From: Marsupella aquatica
Taxonomy: Eukaryota > Marchantiophyta
Direction: 5' to 3'
Length of the DNA stretch: 64,000 nt
Assembly (NCBI GenBank): GCA_973895155.1
Contig: OZ316891.1
Span: forward strand, 15,810,001 to 15,874,000
The notes under the pieces are model-generated. The model was not told where the DNA came from and made no database searches. It was given only the letters and a program-made list of their open reading frames with translations. The position numbers were made by a program, and so were the translations under genes. Each line of letters starts with the position of its first letter. The first letter of the stretch is position 1. Positions 31,320 to 41,916 of the stretch are shown piece by piece.

Positions 31320-31558
31320 GCAACAGCTGGCGATTGGCAAGTATGAGGTTGAGGATGACTACCTGCACAGAGTCACAGAACAGGAATTGCTGCCTGGAAT
31401 GATGTTTAGGATAGTTGGATATGCATGAAATTGATTGATACTTTGAATTTAGTGTGCTGATTCTCCCTGTTTGGTTGTGGGTGCTGTGCAGAAGCTATGG
31501 GGGAAGAGGGTGATGACATGGAGACAGACATGGGGCTTGGAGAGTGGGGTGAAGAGAA
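31320..31558 (+). other. tnp2 3' region cut by LINE
   Basis: An acidic open stretch (MGEEGDDMETDMGLGEW) near 31497-31550 follows a splice-acceptor-like TGTGCAG. It could be the first coding exon of the next CACTA gene, truncated by the LINE at 31559. Confidence 0.35.
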
Positions 31559-32044
31559 CAAGAATACTTATCTAGCACTATCTCAGTACAACTTAGACAA
31601 CTTATTGCTCAGTATAGACTAAGCTCACACCACCTTGAAGTAGAACAAGGGAGATGGAAGGATATTGACAGGAAAAAGAGGGTTTGTCAACTATGTGATA
31701 GCTCTAGTATAGAGAATGAATATCATGTATTCATTGCTTGCAAGTTTTATGAGGGGGTTAGGATGGCATCTCAAATCTTGGTGAAAGATTTGTATGCATT
31801 GTTTGGTCTGCCCCCTCAGCAACTTGGAAGATATATCTTTGCGGTGGATAGGGAAAGGAGAATAGGTTTGGAAAATCTTTCAGGGCTCTCTAGGTCCATA
31901 GTTTCTTTGAGGACATAGTTGTCCTCTTCTGAGCAATCTCTTTTGGTTGCTCTTTTCTTTGATTGCATTGTACTTTACTTTTTGTGGCAGCTCCTTTGAC
32001 TTTCATGGTCCCGGAGCTTATAATACATTACCATTACCATTACA
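31559..32044 (+). mobile_element. Hexamer-tailed LINE, 5'-truncated copy
   Basis: The plus-strand copy starts within ORF2 (REQEYLSST region) and runs through the zinc motif, ORF2 stop, hairpins and CATTAC tail ending about 32044. It has the version without the 18-bp duplication. Another truncated copy starts immediately at its tail. Confidence 0.92.
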
Positions 32045-32664
32045 ATGGCCAACACACCCAACCAAGCTAAGAGCAAAACTTGAGCAAAAGGCTTTGCACA
32101 AACTTTGGCATGAACCTAGCCCACGGCAGCAATACTACATGAGAGATGTGAACCCCATGAAGAAATATCGAGAACAAGAATACTTATCTAGCACTATCTC
32201 AGTACAACTTAGACAACTTATTGCTCAGTATAGACTAAGCTCACACCACCTTGAAGTAGAACAAGGGAGATGGAAGGATATTGACAGGAAAAAGAGGGTT
32301 TGTCAACTATGTGATAGCTCTAGTATAGAGAATGAATATCATGTATTCATTGCTTGCAAGTTTTATGAGGGGGTTAGGATGGCATCTCAAATCTTGGTGA
32401 AAGATTTGTATGCATTGTTTGGTCTGCCCCCTCAGCAACTTGGAAGATATATCTTTGCGGTGGATAGGGAAAGGAGAATAGGTTTGGAAAATCTTTCAGG
32501 GCTCTCTAGGTCCATAGTTTCTTTGAGGACATAGTTGTCCTCTTCTGAGCAATCTCTTTTGGTTGCTCTTTTCTTTGATTGCATTGTACTTTACTTTTTG
32601 TGGCAGCTCCTTTGACTTTCATGGTCCCGGAGCTTATAATACATTACCATTACCATTACCATGC
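32045..32664 (+). mobile_element. Hexamer-tailed LINE, second copy head-to-tail
   Basis: It starts inside ORF2 at the WPTHPTKLRAKL codons. These lie within the 53-codon block missing from the full-length copy. It ends in a CATTAC tail at 32639-32664. The join with the previous tail shares ATGG. An artificial frame (31947-32534) crosses the join. Confidence 0.92.
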
Positions 32665-33618
32665 TGGATGGCTATAACGTTCCACTCTGGACAAGGCTTC
32701 AATATTTCAGGCAACAAATCTGGTTTGCATATAAAACCAAATCTCCACCAGGAGCTTAAAAGGAGCAAACTCATGGAGGGCTAGAAGTCCTGAATTTGCT
32801 TGTTCACAAGGGTTGCTTGTGACCTTCCCAAAGCAAGGAAGCGAGAATGCATGGCGTGCATATAGTGTCTCATCAAGGTCCTTAATGTATTTTGCTCCTG
32901 CACGTTCCCTCTCATTGCATTGTTCCAACCCATGTTCATGGCCCCGGAGCTTATAATACATTACCATTACCATTACCATCCAACAGATATGTAAATCTAT
33001 AACAACAGAAAGATGGACATTTCCTTATGTTAAATGGAAACTAAGGATAAGTTAAGGCAATAAGTGAAAGACTTACTGTTTTTTGCTGTTAGCATAGACA
33101 CAACCAATGAAGAATTGTTTCGCTGCCTTGTTGTACCGATTCTTCACATTAGCCTGTAGATGTTGTGCACAGTTACCATGTACTTTACCGGGAAATACAT
33201 CATGGACAGCAGCCAACAACCCTTTTTGGCGGTCAGAAATGAAAGGAATGTCTTCTGGTCCAATCCCATGTATAGCTTTTTCAAGTAGATGAAGAAACCA
33301 TGTCCAATTATCAATATTCACGAAAGGAATGTCATTGGCAAATCCTTTCCAGAAGTGATATCGCCCTTGGGGATTTTCAGGTACTGGGAGATTTTTTTGA
33401 TCCTCGTCTGGCACTGCAAAATCCACATCAAATTTGCCTACTGTCCATGCCCACTCAGGCCGAGCATCCATACCGTTGTCCATTGCTTCAAGAAAAGTTT
33501 TCGTGCCACTAATCACATTGCACCAATCCGTCCCTGCAAGTCACCTCACAATTTACAGTAAACCCTAAGCAAAAACGTGACTTCACAGGTTGTTGCAAAT
33601 CCTTCAATAAAACCTGGA
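32665..33618 (-). pseudogene. Canonical MULE transposase fragment
   Basis: On the minus strand, 33516-33073 encodes a MULE (MuDR-like) catalytic segment: a WTWFLHLLEKAI helix, the Asp in PFISDRQKGLLAAV and VHGNCAQHLQANVKN with the C-x2-H motif. After an intron of about 90 bp, 32935-32710 gives TSNPCEQANSGLLALHEF, with the final Glu, and the LLVEIWFYMQTR helix. The N-terminus and SWIM finger are missing. A LINE 3' tail (32938-32980) sits at the intron/exon join. It differs clearly from the MULE-like transposases of families A and B. LINE pieces flank it on both sides. Confidence 0.82.
32938..32980 (+). mobile_element. LINE tail fragment, about 43 bp
   Basis: CCCCGGAGCTTATAATACAT followed by three TTACCA units. 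This is the extreme 3' end of the hexamer-tailed LINE and lies in the MULE fragment. Confidence 0.9.
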
Positions 33619-34744
33619 AAATGGTAATGGTAATGGTAATGGTAATGTATTATAAGCTCCGGGACCATGAAAGTCAAAGGAGCTGCCACAAAAAGTAAAG
33701 TACAATGCAATCAAAGAAAAGAGCAACCAAAAGAGATTGCTCAGAAGAGGACAACTATGTCCTCAAAGAAACTATGGACCTAGAGAGCCCTATGGACCTA
33801 GAGAGCCCTGAAAGATTTTCCAAACCTATTCTCCTTTCCCTATCCACTGCAAAGATATATCTTCCAAGTTGTTGAGGGGGCAGACCAAACAATGCATACA
33901 AATCTTTCACCAAGATTTGAGATGCCATCCTAACCCCCTCATAAAACTTGCAAGCAATGAATACATGATATTCATTCTCTATACTAGAGCTATCACATAG
34001 TTGACAAACCCTCTTTTTCCTGTCAATATCCTTCCATCTCCCTTGTTCTACTTCAAGGTGGTGTGAGCTTAGTCTATACTGAGCAATAAGTTGTCTAAGT
34101 TGTACTGAGATAGTGCTAGATAAGTATTCTTGTTCTCGATATTTCTTCATGGGGTTCACATCTCTCATGTAGTATTGCTGCCGTGGGCTAGGTTCATGCC
34201 AAAGTTTGTGCAAAGCCTTTTGCTCAAGTTTTGCTCTTAGCTTGGTTGGGTGTGTTGGCCATTCATGTTCAGGAAAATCCCAAGCATGGGCCCACCTGCA
34301 CACATCTGCATACCACCCTTTAGCTGAAGATGAGCGCAAGGCATGAAAAGGAAATCTGTTTTCCTCCAACTCTCTTACACGCATGATGTATTTGAGTGTG
34401 TGGAAGAGTGCCTCCACCTCCAAAGGAAACAAGCCTGCCTCTGCAAGTGTAAGTGCATATGGGGTTTGTGACTTGATCCCAAGCTCCATCTCAAGAAATA
34501 GCTTTTGCAGCCCCTCAATCTGTTGCCACCCAGATTTAGACACACCTGCTCCCCAAATTGGTGCTCCATAAAGAATGACTGGTTTCACCAAAGCTCCAAA
34601 GAGATGTTTCCTTAACCTCCAAGTGTGTAGACCAGCTCTTTTGCATTTGTTCATGAATGCATAAAAAGCTCTGTACCCATTGGCAGCCCTAGATTTTACA
34701 CATGAGGCCCAACTCAAGTTTTGAGAGAACTCCACCCCAAGGTA
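33619..34744 (-). mobile_element. Hexamer-tailed LINE, 1.1-kb truncated copy
   Basis: Minus strand; the tail of four TAATGG units is at about 33620-33645. It keeps the 53-codon block absent from the full-length copy (RWAHAWDFPEHEWPTHPT) and the 18-bp duplication. Its 5' end at 34744 joins family A transposase codons in frame, giving a chimeric 521-codon frame (35320-33755). Confidence 0.92.
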
Positions 34745-35671
34745 TACTTGCGGGTACATATAGAACAAACGGGCAGGGCAGTACTTGACACAAAAAGGAA
34801 TCTGATCACAATAATGACACACAACACCGCCCTCTTCGATAAAAGATCCGACAGCATACTGACCACTAAGCTTTGGAGTACCCTGCCATGCCTTAGCATT
34901 TGCCTTCTTCTTCCTTTGGAAGTACTCGCAGGACTTGTTCCGACATTCAATGAATCCCGTACAGGTAACCTTACCGAATTGCCAAAGTTTTTTTGGCTGA
35001 ACGTTCGCGGTAGTTGGAAATATGCGTGTCCAAATGTAGCAATCTTTGGCACGGTCCATGTCCCTAAGCCTAGAGCCTTTAGAGAGCATCTTGTGAATGG
35101 GTGGCAATTCAAACACGACGTTCCCGTTGTACTTAGTTGGCAGACAGGAGATTTTCTCATGTCTGAAATCACCCGTTGATATGAACCTTGATAACTCGCT
35201 ATGACCAGTGGATTTGAGTAACGTATCCATTGCACTCCGCCGATACACGACCTCCAACTGGTTAGAGCTTCCTGGAGTCTCACCTTTAACGACAGCATGT
35301 TGCGGGACTTTCATTTTCAACGTAGGACTTGGAGTGTGATCCCTATCTTCACTAGAAGAAATCTCGACAACATCAAATGGAACTTGGGGGACACTGGACG
35401 GTCCTTCATGTTGTCTTACTCAAAGTGAGTACGAAATCCCCGCGTATAGATGCCAAAACCATTCACCATCATCCACATTGAATATTGCTGCATCTTCGAT
35501 GTCATCACTGGTTTCGAGCTCTTGAACAATGGCCTCAATATCATTCATCCTCAAATCAAATCTCCCGCAAAGGTATCTCTCCCGGACCTGCTTGTATGTG
35601 TCTTCCACAGGGACGGGGATGGTCACAATATCTCCAGTCCCGAATCGGGATAGAACGATGGACCGAGACAT
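34745..35671 (-). pseudogene. MULE-like transposase N-terminus (copy A2), fused to LINE
   Basis: It starts MSRSIVLSRFGTGD. The promoter-proximal part has GRFDLRMNDIEAIV, as in A1. A TGA follows ISYSL (35420). After it come VYRRSAMDTLLKSTGHSEL, CYIWTRIFPTTANVQPKK, CTGFIECRNKSCEYF and VCHYCDQIPFC. Homology ends at YMYPQV, where LINE ORF2 codons (YLGVEFSQNLSW) continue in the same frame. The catalytic part is lost. Confidence 0.7.
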
Positions 35672-36634
35672 TGCAATCGAAAACAAATAACGAGGGCTAT
35701 AATGTTTCGAGGAAGAAAAGTCTATGGTAATATGGAGCTTATATCAGTCGAACATGGGAACTTCACGTTAACAGATCCATTTGTATAAGACATAAAACAT
35801 AGTCGACATAGGATCCGTTGGCGACATAAATGATTTTTGTCGTTTTTCCCCGATAAGTCCGGATGTCAAACGCATACATAATGCCAAAAAAGACACCACA
35901 AAAATCTTTAACAGACTCTAAGATATTGTATAGTTGGAACAATTTGAGTAGCGCCTGGCGCTAACTAAAATGTTTCAAACATAATATGCCCCAAATCTCG
36001 ATATTCCATACTAGCGCCTGGCACTAGTATACAAAAAACCCTCCAGATATCCATCAATACTATGAAATAATTGGATTGAAATGATCAATGAAAATGTGAA
36101 TTCTTTTAAAACTATGGATGAAAAATACTCGTTATCACTAGCGCCGGGCGCTAGTACAGGATGCAAGTAATGTTTCCCAAAAACCATTAAAACAATAGAC
36201 ATTTCTTTAAATATGGGGTTGTTTTGGTGGAATTTATGTATTCGAGGCACCATTTAAGACCTATTCTATAGCTGTTGTTTTTACTAGCGCCGGGCGCTGC
36301 CATGACAATCATCCAAATTATCTACTTCAAGGGAAGTTGTTTATAATAGCGCCCGATGCTAGTATTCCGAGTGAGGGAGGAAAATGGTCATAACGGTAAC
36401 ATTTAACGGTAACTTCTGAGTTCCGTGTGTGTTACGCTTCTTCTACCGCTTGATTTAGCTAATTAAGTTCTCAGCATACATACGTTGGAATCCGCCAAAC
36501 TTACAAGCTTCTCGCTTTAATCGAAGAGTTCCGCTGAACTCCACCCTCCTTCTAGAATATATTACACATTGAGAGTTGATTAGAGTTCCATAATTTCATT
36601 GTACGATAGTTCATACGCTTCTGGAAGGAAGACG
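35672..36634. promoter_or_regulatory. Divergent promoter region of copy A2 with palindrome array
   Basis: Family A palindromes lie at 35950-35962, 36013-36025, 36140-36152, 36286-36298 and 36348-36360. Three match AGCGCCNGGCGCT fully and two have one or two changes. Number and spread match copy A1, although the surrounding AT-rich sequence has diverged. No palindrome lies in coding sequence. Confidence 0.75.
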
Positions 36635-37797
36635 ATGGAGGTATTCTCCTCTTCATCCAGAGGGTATAGTGCTGTTCCTGACCAAGAGCGAGCTTATTCT
36701 GAATCCTCGCAGTCTTTGTTTACTGGTTCAGTTTATACACGTCGTGTAACTCGTTCCACAAAGTTGCTGCCTCCTACTTCTGTTAGCGCTGTTTTGGTTC
36801 CTAAATCTCTGCGTAGAAAGATGGAGAACCTCGACACGATTGCGATCCAAGATGTTTTGGACTGCGCACTCGCAGAGACTGATCTCATCTCAAAACATGT
36901 CATGTGTTTTGGAAAGGATTCTCGTGGATTTGACAAGGAGCCGCCTCGAATCCCTCTATGCTGATTGGTTCATATGGAGGTGGTTCGCACTTTGCAGAAA
37001 GATAGCTCTTCCATCGAGAAGCTGAAAGACTCGTTTCGCAGTATGGGTTACAATTCATCCATAGAAATGCGTTTCTATGTGCAGCCAACAGATGAGAATG
37101 GAATTGTTCTGACCTGTACCCAGGAAATTCGTGAGTCATGGGATCCAATTTGGCAATTGGAGAACGAGAAGTTTGAGGCTGAATGCGAGGCCGATCCAGA
37201 TTTTCTCGTGTTGAAGGATAAGATGTTCTCTGTCTTTGATGGAAATCACAGGCTGTACTCATGGACGCTTGTTACCGAGGAGAACCCTAACAATCCAAAA
37301 TACCATCCTTGAGTGCTCTGCACAATATTTAAGGGAGACAAGGGATCTCTTATTGAAATTGAGGCAGCTATGCACACCGTGAATCAGTAAGTTCTCATTC
37401 TTTTCCGGTACCTTCTTTGAATCTTGCGAGTGTTCTATTTAAGAGCGCTCGGCGCTGGTTATAGATAAATTGTACTTTGACTCTAACTTGCTGCATCTCT
37501 TCGTGTAGGCTTGGCCAAGCAGTTGTTGAGCCATCCTGGATTCTTGATGCAAATAGAATCAAACGAATTCAGGCGCATGACCTTGAGTATTACAGTAAAC
37601 TGATTGACCCGGCTAATTTCAAGAAGTTTGAGAGCATTCGGCTAAAGACTCGGAAGGGGTCATGGTATACGAAGAAGATGCCACAGGAAGCTCTTGGTTA
37701 CATTCTATGTGAGAATAAGATAAAGTCCTATTCGCACCAATTCAAGCTTGACATGGAGGCAGCCGAGGCTCAAGGGAGTCCCTGGTTGGTGGACGAG
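36635..37797 (+). pseudogene. ParB-like protein of family A (copy A2), two TGA stops
   Basis: ATG 36635 (MEVFSSSSRGYSA) opens a frame with SGSVYTRRVTRSTK near 36725, as in A1. TGA at 36962 follows PLC; copy A1 has CGG (Arg) there. The ParB-like core has SIEKLKDSFRSMGYNS, then MFSVFDGNHRLYSWTLV with the Asp-Gly-x-His-Arg motif. TGA at 37310 follows KYHP; copy A1 has CGT (Arg). An intron (about 37389-37509) carries a palindrome. The second exon (LGQAVVEPSWILDANRIKR to WLVDEI) is cut by LINE at 37798. The fold, if correct, is the ParB/sulfiredoxin one used for DNA clamping or nucleotide hydrolysis; catalysis is unknown. Confidence 0.62.
37444..37456. promoter_or_regulatory. Family A palindrome in ParB-like intron (A2)
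   Basis: AGCGCTCGGCGCT, one or two changes from consensus. It lies in the same intron as the 8267 site of copy A1. Confidence 0.6.
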
Positions 37798-37952
37798 ATT
37801 TCTTTGAGGACATAGTTGTCCTCTTCTGAGCAATCTCTTTTGGTTGCTCTTTTCTTTGATTGCATTGTACTTTACTTTTTGTGGCAGCTCCTTTGACTTT
37901 CATGGTCCCGGAGCTTATAATACATTACCATTACCATTACCATTACCATTGT
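37798..37952 (+). mobile_element. LINE 3' fragment, 155 bp
   Basis: It starts just before the ORF2 stop and includes the three hairpins and a tail of four TTACCA units. It is followed at once by another fragment. Confidence 0.9.
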
Positions 37953-38032
37953 ACTTTACTTTTTAAGGCAGCTCCTTTGACTTTCATGGTCCCGGAGCTT
38001 ATAATACATTACCATTACCATTACCATTACCA
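37953..38032 (+). mobile_element. LINE 3' fragment, 80 bp, head-to-tail
   Basis: It starts at TGTACTTTACTTTTTAAGGC and ends in TTACCA units. This is the third head-to-tail LINE pair in the window. Confidence 0.9.
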
Positions 38033-38223
38033 ACTCCCCAACTTCTTTTGCATCAACATAGGACAGTCCACTGATCTGGAATCCTAATCCCAGCAGAAAA
38101 TCTATCTCGGGATGGGAGAGGCAAGTCCCACGTTGAACCTTGAGCGACTCGGGTGGGGGGGGGGGGTAGTTGAGCTAGAGTTCTGCGTCCTCGGCTCTTG
38201 TGACACTTATTGTTAGGACAGAA
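38033..38223. other. Spacer with G-run
   Basis: A G-run near 38155-38167 and no gene. It may contain the left end of the family B element. I found no inverted partner near 58.3 kb. Confidence 0.3.
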
Positions 38224-41200
38224 TTACAACAACTGGCGATGTGGAGACGATAATTGCAACTCGTGAATGGCGACTCCAACAATATCCCCTTGCGCGGACT
38301 TACATCCAGTCTCCTTGATGAGATTTCTACATTCATCTCTTCCAAAAATGCTTCGGTCAACCAACCCGTTGCAAACTGGTCCAGCACCTCTATTGCTCCG
38401 CCTGAGATGCCAGGTCCCATAAGGAACATCAACCTTTCGGATGGAAGGGATCCTTTGGGAGGCATCCCGATGGTCGTCCCCGACATCACGCGAAGGTTGA
38501 GTCCCCATCTGCTCGGTATCATTGACATTACGACTTGCATCATTGTCATCTGAAATATGGATAACTCCAGGAGAGCAACCTCCGACAGGAGTTCCCAAAG
38601 TTGTGTTCCTTGCTATTTTTGGATCCGTAGAAGTCTCCAAAACATTGACGAAGCGGAATTCAGGATAGAGGTTACGCCTTTTTAGACCTGAAGGAGAAGC
38701 TGTTGTGCGTGACACTTTGTCATGTTTGTGGGAGTCATTCTTGTGGATTGTAGCTGAAGCTTTCCCTTTCCTCTTCGTGGATGTTGTTTGGATATCGCCA
38801 TGTAATGGTACTGTTCTATAGAATTCATACTTAGCTGAAGACTCAAGCAAAAGATTTGTTGCCTTTTCGTAAGCATCCATTGATCCCATAGCATCGGCGT
38901 TCCTATATGCTAACTCAAAAATGGTTGGCCCCTGGCCTTTGTGAACACCTTCACTGTAGGCAGTAAATGCAGCAATTTTCCCCGCAGCACGATTCTGGTC
39001 CACCTTACATGCTTCAATCAATCCCACTAGTTTCTTCATTTGGTAGGATCTCATGGATGCATGGACTGATTCCGCTCCAGTACAATTTGGCATCAAGGCT
39101 GACTCCATTGCGGTTTGTGTCTGCGAAAAAGTCCCCCGTCAAAAATGGACCTGATATGCTAGTGAGGTCGCTAGCAAAAAACAATGACGTCAAAGAGAAA
39201 GGAAATAGGACACTTACTATGCGGATGAAGTTCCCCCACTGCCTCCACCTCACTACCCACCAAGATATCCATCCTTGGAGAGATTTCAATTTCCCAGCAT
39301 AGCAGTTGCCTTCCTTCCACCAATGATGGATTTTGTCGGCAACTCGGTATGCCTGAACATATGTTGGTTCTGTTCTCAGCCTTTCCCACATTTTATAGTG
39401 CTCCCGATGCCGATCTTCCTGAATACCCTCCAATGTGTGCAGACAAAGAGATTGAGCAAAGTGAAAGGCGTCATTGTGCTCCTTCTTTGGGTGACGGACC
39501 CCTCCAAAAAAACATTCCGAATGGCGATCCATCCAGCCTTGGCATTATCGGCAATAAATCCTCCAATGAGTGGGTCATGCACATCATGATCAGAGGCAAC
39601 TTCAATCATATGTCTCCATGCGGTTTTGAGAGACAAGGAGTCCTCCGCACGGAGCTCACAAGTGAAGATGGTACAAGGGAACTTGTAATAATTATGGTCG
39701 TACACATGGGCGCTGAAGGTCAGCCACCCAGTGCTTATTCTACGCATCACATCAGAACTAACCCATGCTCCTTCTAGCTCACCTCCACTCCTCATCTGCC
39801 TAAGAATATCGACACCAGAACCTGGGCCATTGGTACTCATTTTGAATACATGACCCCGATCGGTCTTGCTCCCCTGGCCAGGGAAAAGGTACCTCTGAAC
39901 GTAAGGAAAATTATTCCGGGCTTGCATCTCACAAAGTGAATCCAACTCACCTTTTTGTGGGTTATCCATTTTCATGCTCGGGAATATGGCCTGGAATTTC
40001 TCAACAGTGGACACAACCTTCATCGATTCCCAAATCTCTCTCTCTTCTTCTTTTGATAGTTCTGAAGAAGACTCTGGATGCAAAAGAGAAACCAGGTTTC
40101 CTATAGACTTGTTAAGAACACGCCCTGGCGTACACACGGGATTCGCTTTATGAACACCAGAAACTATCTCCTCCGCCTGCTTTTTTGCCAATCAAGATTT
40201 CCCTTTCCAAACAACGTGGTCATGGAAACCCATATGAACAGCCAAATGTGACATATGTTTCGCAACATTTGACTCAAGAGACGGCTTAGGATAGACGTAC
40301 AAAAGTTTAGCCGGACATTCGCGGATGCAGAGAGGCCTCTCCTCACAGAATCCGCACACCAACCCTCCTTCCTCCACAAGCTCACCAAGATGGAACGGCT
40401 CAGTAAATTGTCCCTTTCCTCGGAAGGAAGAGTCATTTTTTGAACCGATGTGCTTCAACTTTCTACAGACCAGATTTTGACATTCAAGTACACCGGCACA
40501 TCTTACTTTTGACATAGACCAATGGTTGCGGGGTTTGAGATTAGCTGAAGTTGTGAGAAGTCTCATCCATGGGTAGCCGTCATTATCCCTATCCATGTCC
40601 TGAAGACCATATCCTTGACGAAATTGACCTTTGACTGGAGGAAGCTCAAAAACGCAGTTCCCGTTGTATGAAGTAGGCAAAGTCTGCACTTGAATCTCCT
40701 TCCAATCGTTTCCCCTCCGGAAATTCGCCAACTCGCCTGACCCAGTAATATTGAGGAAGGCATCATATGCACTTACTCTATAAAGAACTGGCTGAGATTG
40801 AAACTCGTTTTGACTCACCGCTTCAAAAATGGCTTTCTCAAAAGACTTCGTAGAGACAGAAGAGAGATACACTCTCAGGGGAGATGTTGATAATTTTGAG
40901 TACTGCAAGTGACAGGCGAGTCGGCGATTCTGGATCTGAAACATTGATATGTGCAATGTCATCCTTACATGAGACTAGCTCTACAGCTGAACCACACTTC
41001 AGGTCCCAAGCTCTCTCTGGCAATATTCCTGAACCATTATCCAACACCTCGTGACTTCTGGATCCATTCCGAGAGTAAAGAAGGAACAACTTCCACATGA
41101 AATCATCTTCCAAAAGCCCAAACCTCGATGAGAGGAAAGACTCCTTGACAGAGATAACATTATTCTTCGGAACATCTAGAACAACAACATCACCCGTCTT

Positions 41201-41239
41201 CTTTCTCTCGATCACAACCTTCGACCCCATAGAAGACAT
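38224..41239 (-). pseudogene. MULE-like transposase of family B
   Basis: Start at MSSMGSKVVIERKKTGD (41239). Frames then cover VYRVSAYDAFLN, the finger CAGVLECQNLVC, VCGFCEERPLC with HMGFHDH, and the catalytic part. The latter has VYDHNYYKFPCTIF (first Asp), GGFIADNAKAGWIAIRNVF (second Asp), WWKEGNCYAGKLKSLQGW, WRQWGNFIRIV, and NCTGAESVHASMR (Glu) after the intron 39217-39121. The C-terminus has VDVPYGTWHLRR. It is more complete than copies A1 and A2, but there is a frame change near 40900, TGA at 40192-40194 where A1 has Arg, and another frame change near 39500. WRKY/GCM1-like finger followed by DDE is a MULE-type layout, though the sequence is far from canonical MULEs such as that at 33 kb. 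Confidence 0.62.
39158..39175. promoter_or_regulatory. Family B palindrome in transposase intron
   Basis: GCTAGTGAGGTCGCTAGC, one change from a perfect palindrome with two central bases. It lies in the intron after WRQWGNFIRIV, exactly the intron that holds three family A palindromes in copy A1. Confidence 0.7.
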
Positions 41240-41916
41240 GCTGACAGTTTGGACATTACAGTCTACAACAATCCTCAAATGTGAGATACTTCGCTCTCCT
41301 CTTTCTCCAAATACATATGAGAAAACGTGCTTTTGTTGGTGTTTGATTCAACGTATTTATTTAATAAATACCTTTTCTTCCCGTTACCTAACCATTATTT
41401 TGTCTTATATGAAACTATTTAAGGAATGATAAAGCTAGCGAGATTGCTAGCTCAATCAACCATGTAAAATGGCTCAAAAATGTTCAAAACACCTTCACAA
41501 GTTCGTGGATTTAGTGACCAGTTTTTGGCTAGCGATTAACTGACCATTATGACCATTTATATCCGTTGGAATTGGTCAACGGGTACCTCCATGTCAATGG
41601 TACGGTACTGTACAAGACACATGTCTCTTTGTTATTAGCTACTTTTCGTTCAGTCATGAGTTTGGTTCATCGTATTTTCGGAAGTACATGTATACCTGAC
41701 GGTGTCTGAAAAATGATTTTGAAGAGCGTCGTACAGAATATCTGCATCTCTTTTCATGACCGGGCGCTGCATTTAGGTGAAAGCAACACACGAGGGTATG
41801 ATTCTGTCTTTGACTGGATGATTGATTCTCGGGTTTAGAGGGTTTCTTTACGTTTGCAAAGCGTATCGCCCTCGACCTTGACCTGTTCATACCCTTATCA
41901 CGTCACGGACCCGCTG
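41240..41916. promoter_or_regulatory. Divergent promoter region of family B
   Basis: It contains a palindrome at 41434-41451 (GCTAGCGAGATTGCTAGC) and a half-site at 41528-41535 (GCTAGCGA). GGGCGCTGC near 41763 resembles a family A half-site. The rest is AT-rich. It occupies the same position as the family A arrays. Confidence 0.65.

Larger units (their letters stand above)
24427..31558 (+). mobile_element. CACTA-3 transposon body with PHD, BRCT and F-box-like cargo
   Basis: Its gene order on the plus strand is PHD, BRCT, F-box-like, tnp2. The right end is lost where a LINE fragment begins at 31559, so the TNPA-like gene expected next (as in CACTA-1) is missing. The left end is unresolved; the terminus at 13611 is a candidate, which would make the element about 12 kb without its LINE insertions. 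DUF4216 similarity ties it to CACTA-1. Confidence 0.6.
34745..37797. mobile_element. Family A two-gene transposon, copy A2 (partial)
   Basis: The segment contains the N-terminal half of the transposase (minus), the shared promoter with palindromes, and the ParB-like gene (plus). LINE fragments cut both ends. It shares gene order, intron positions and palindrome with copy A1. Confidence 0.75.

Noticed and set aside
31947-32534. 195-codon open frame across two LINE copies
   Set aside because: It crosses the head-to-tail join of two truncated LINEs; not a gene.
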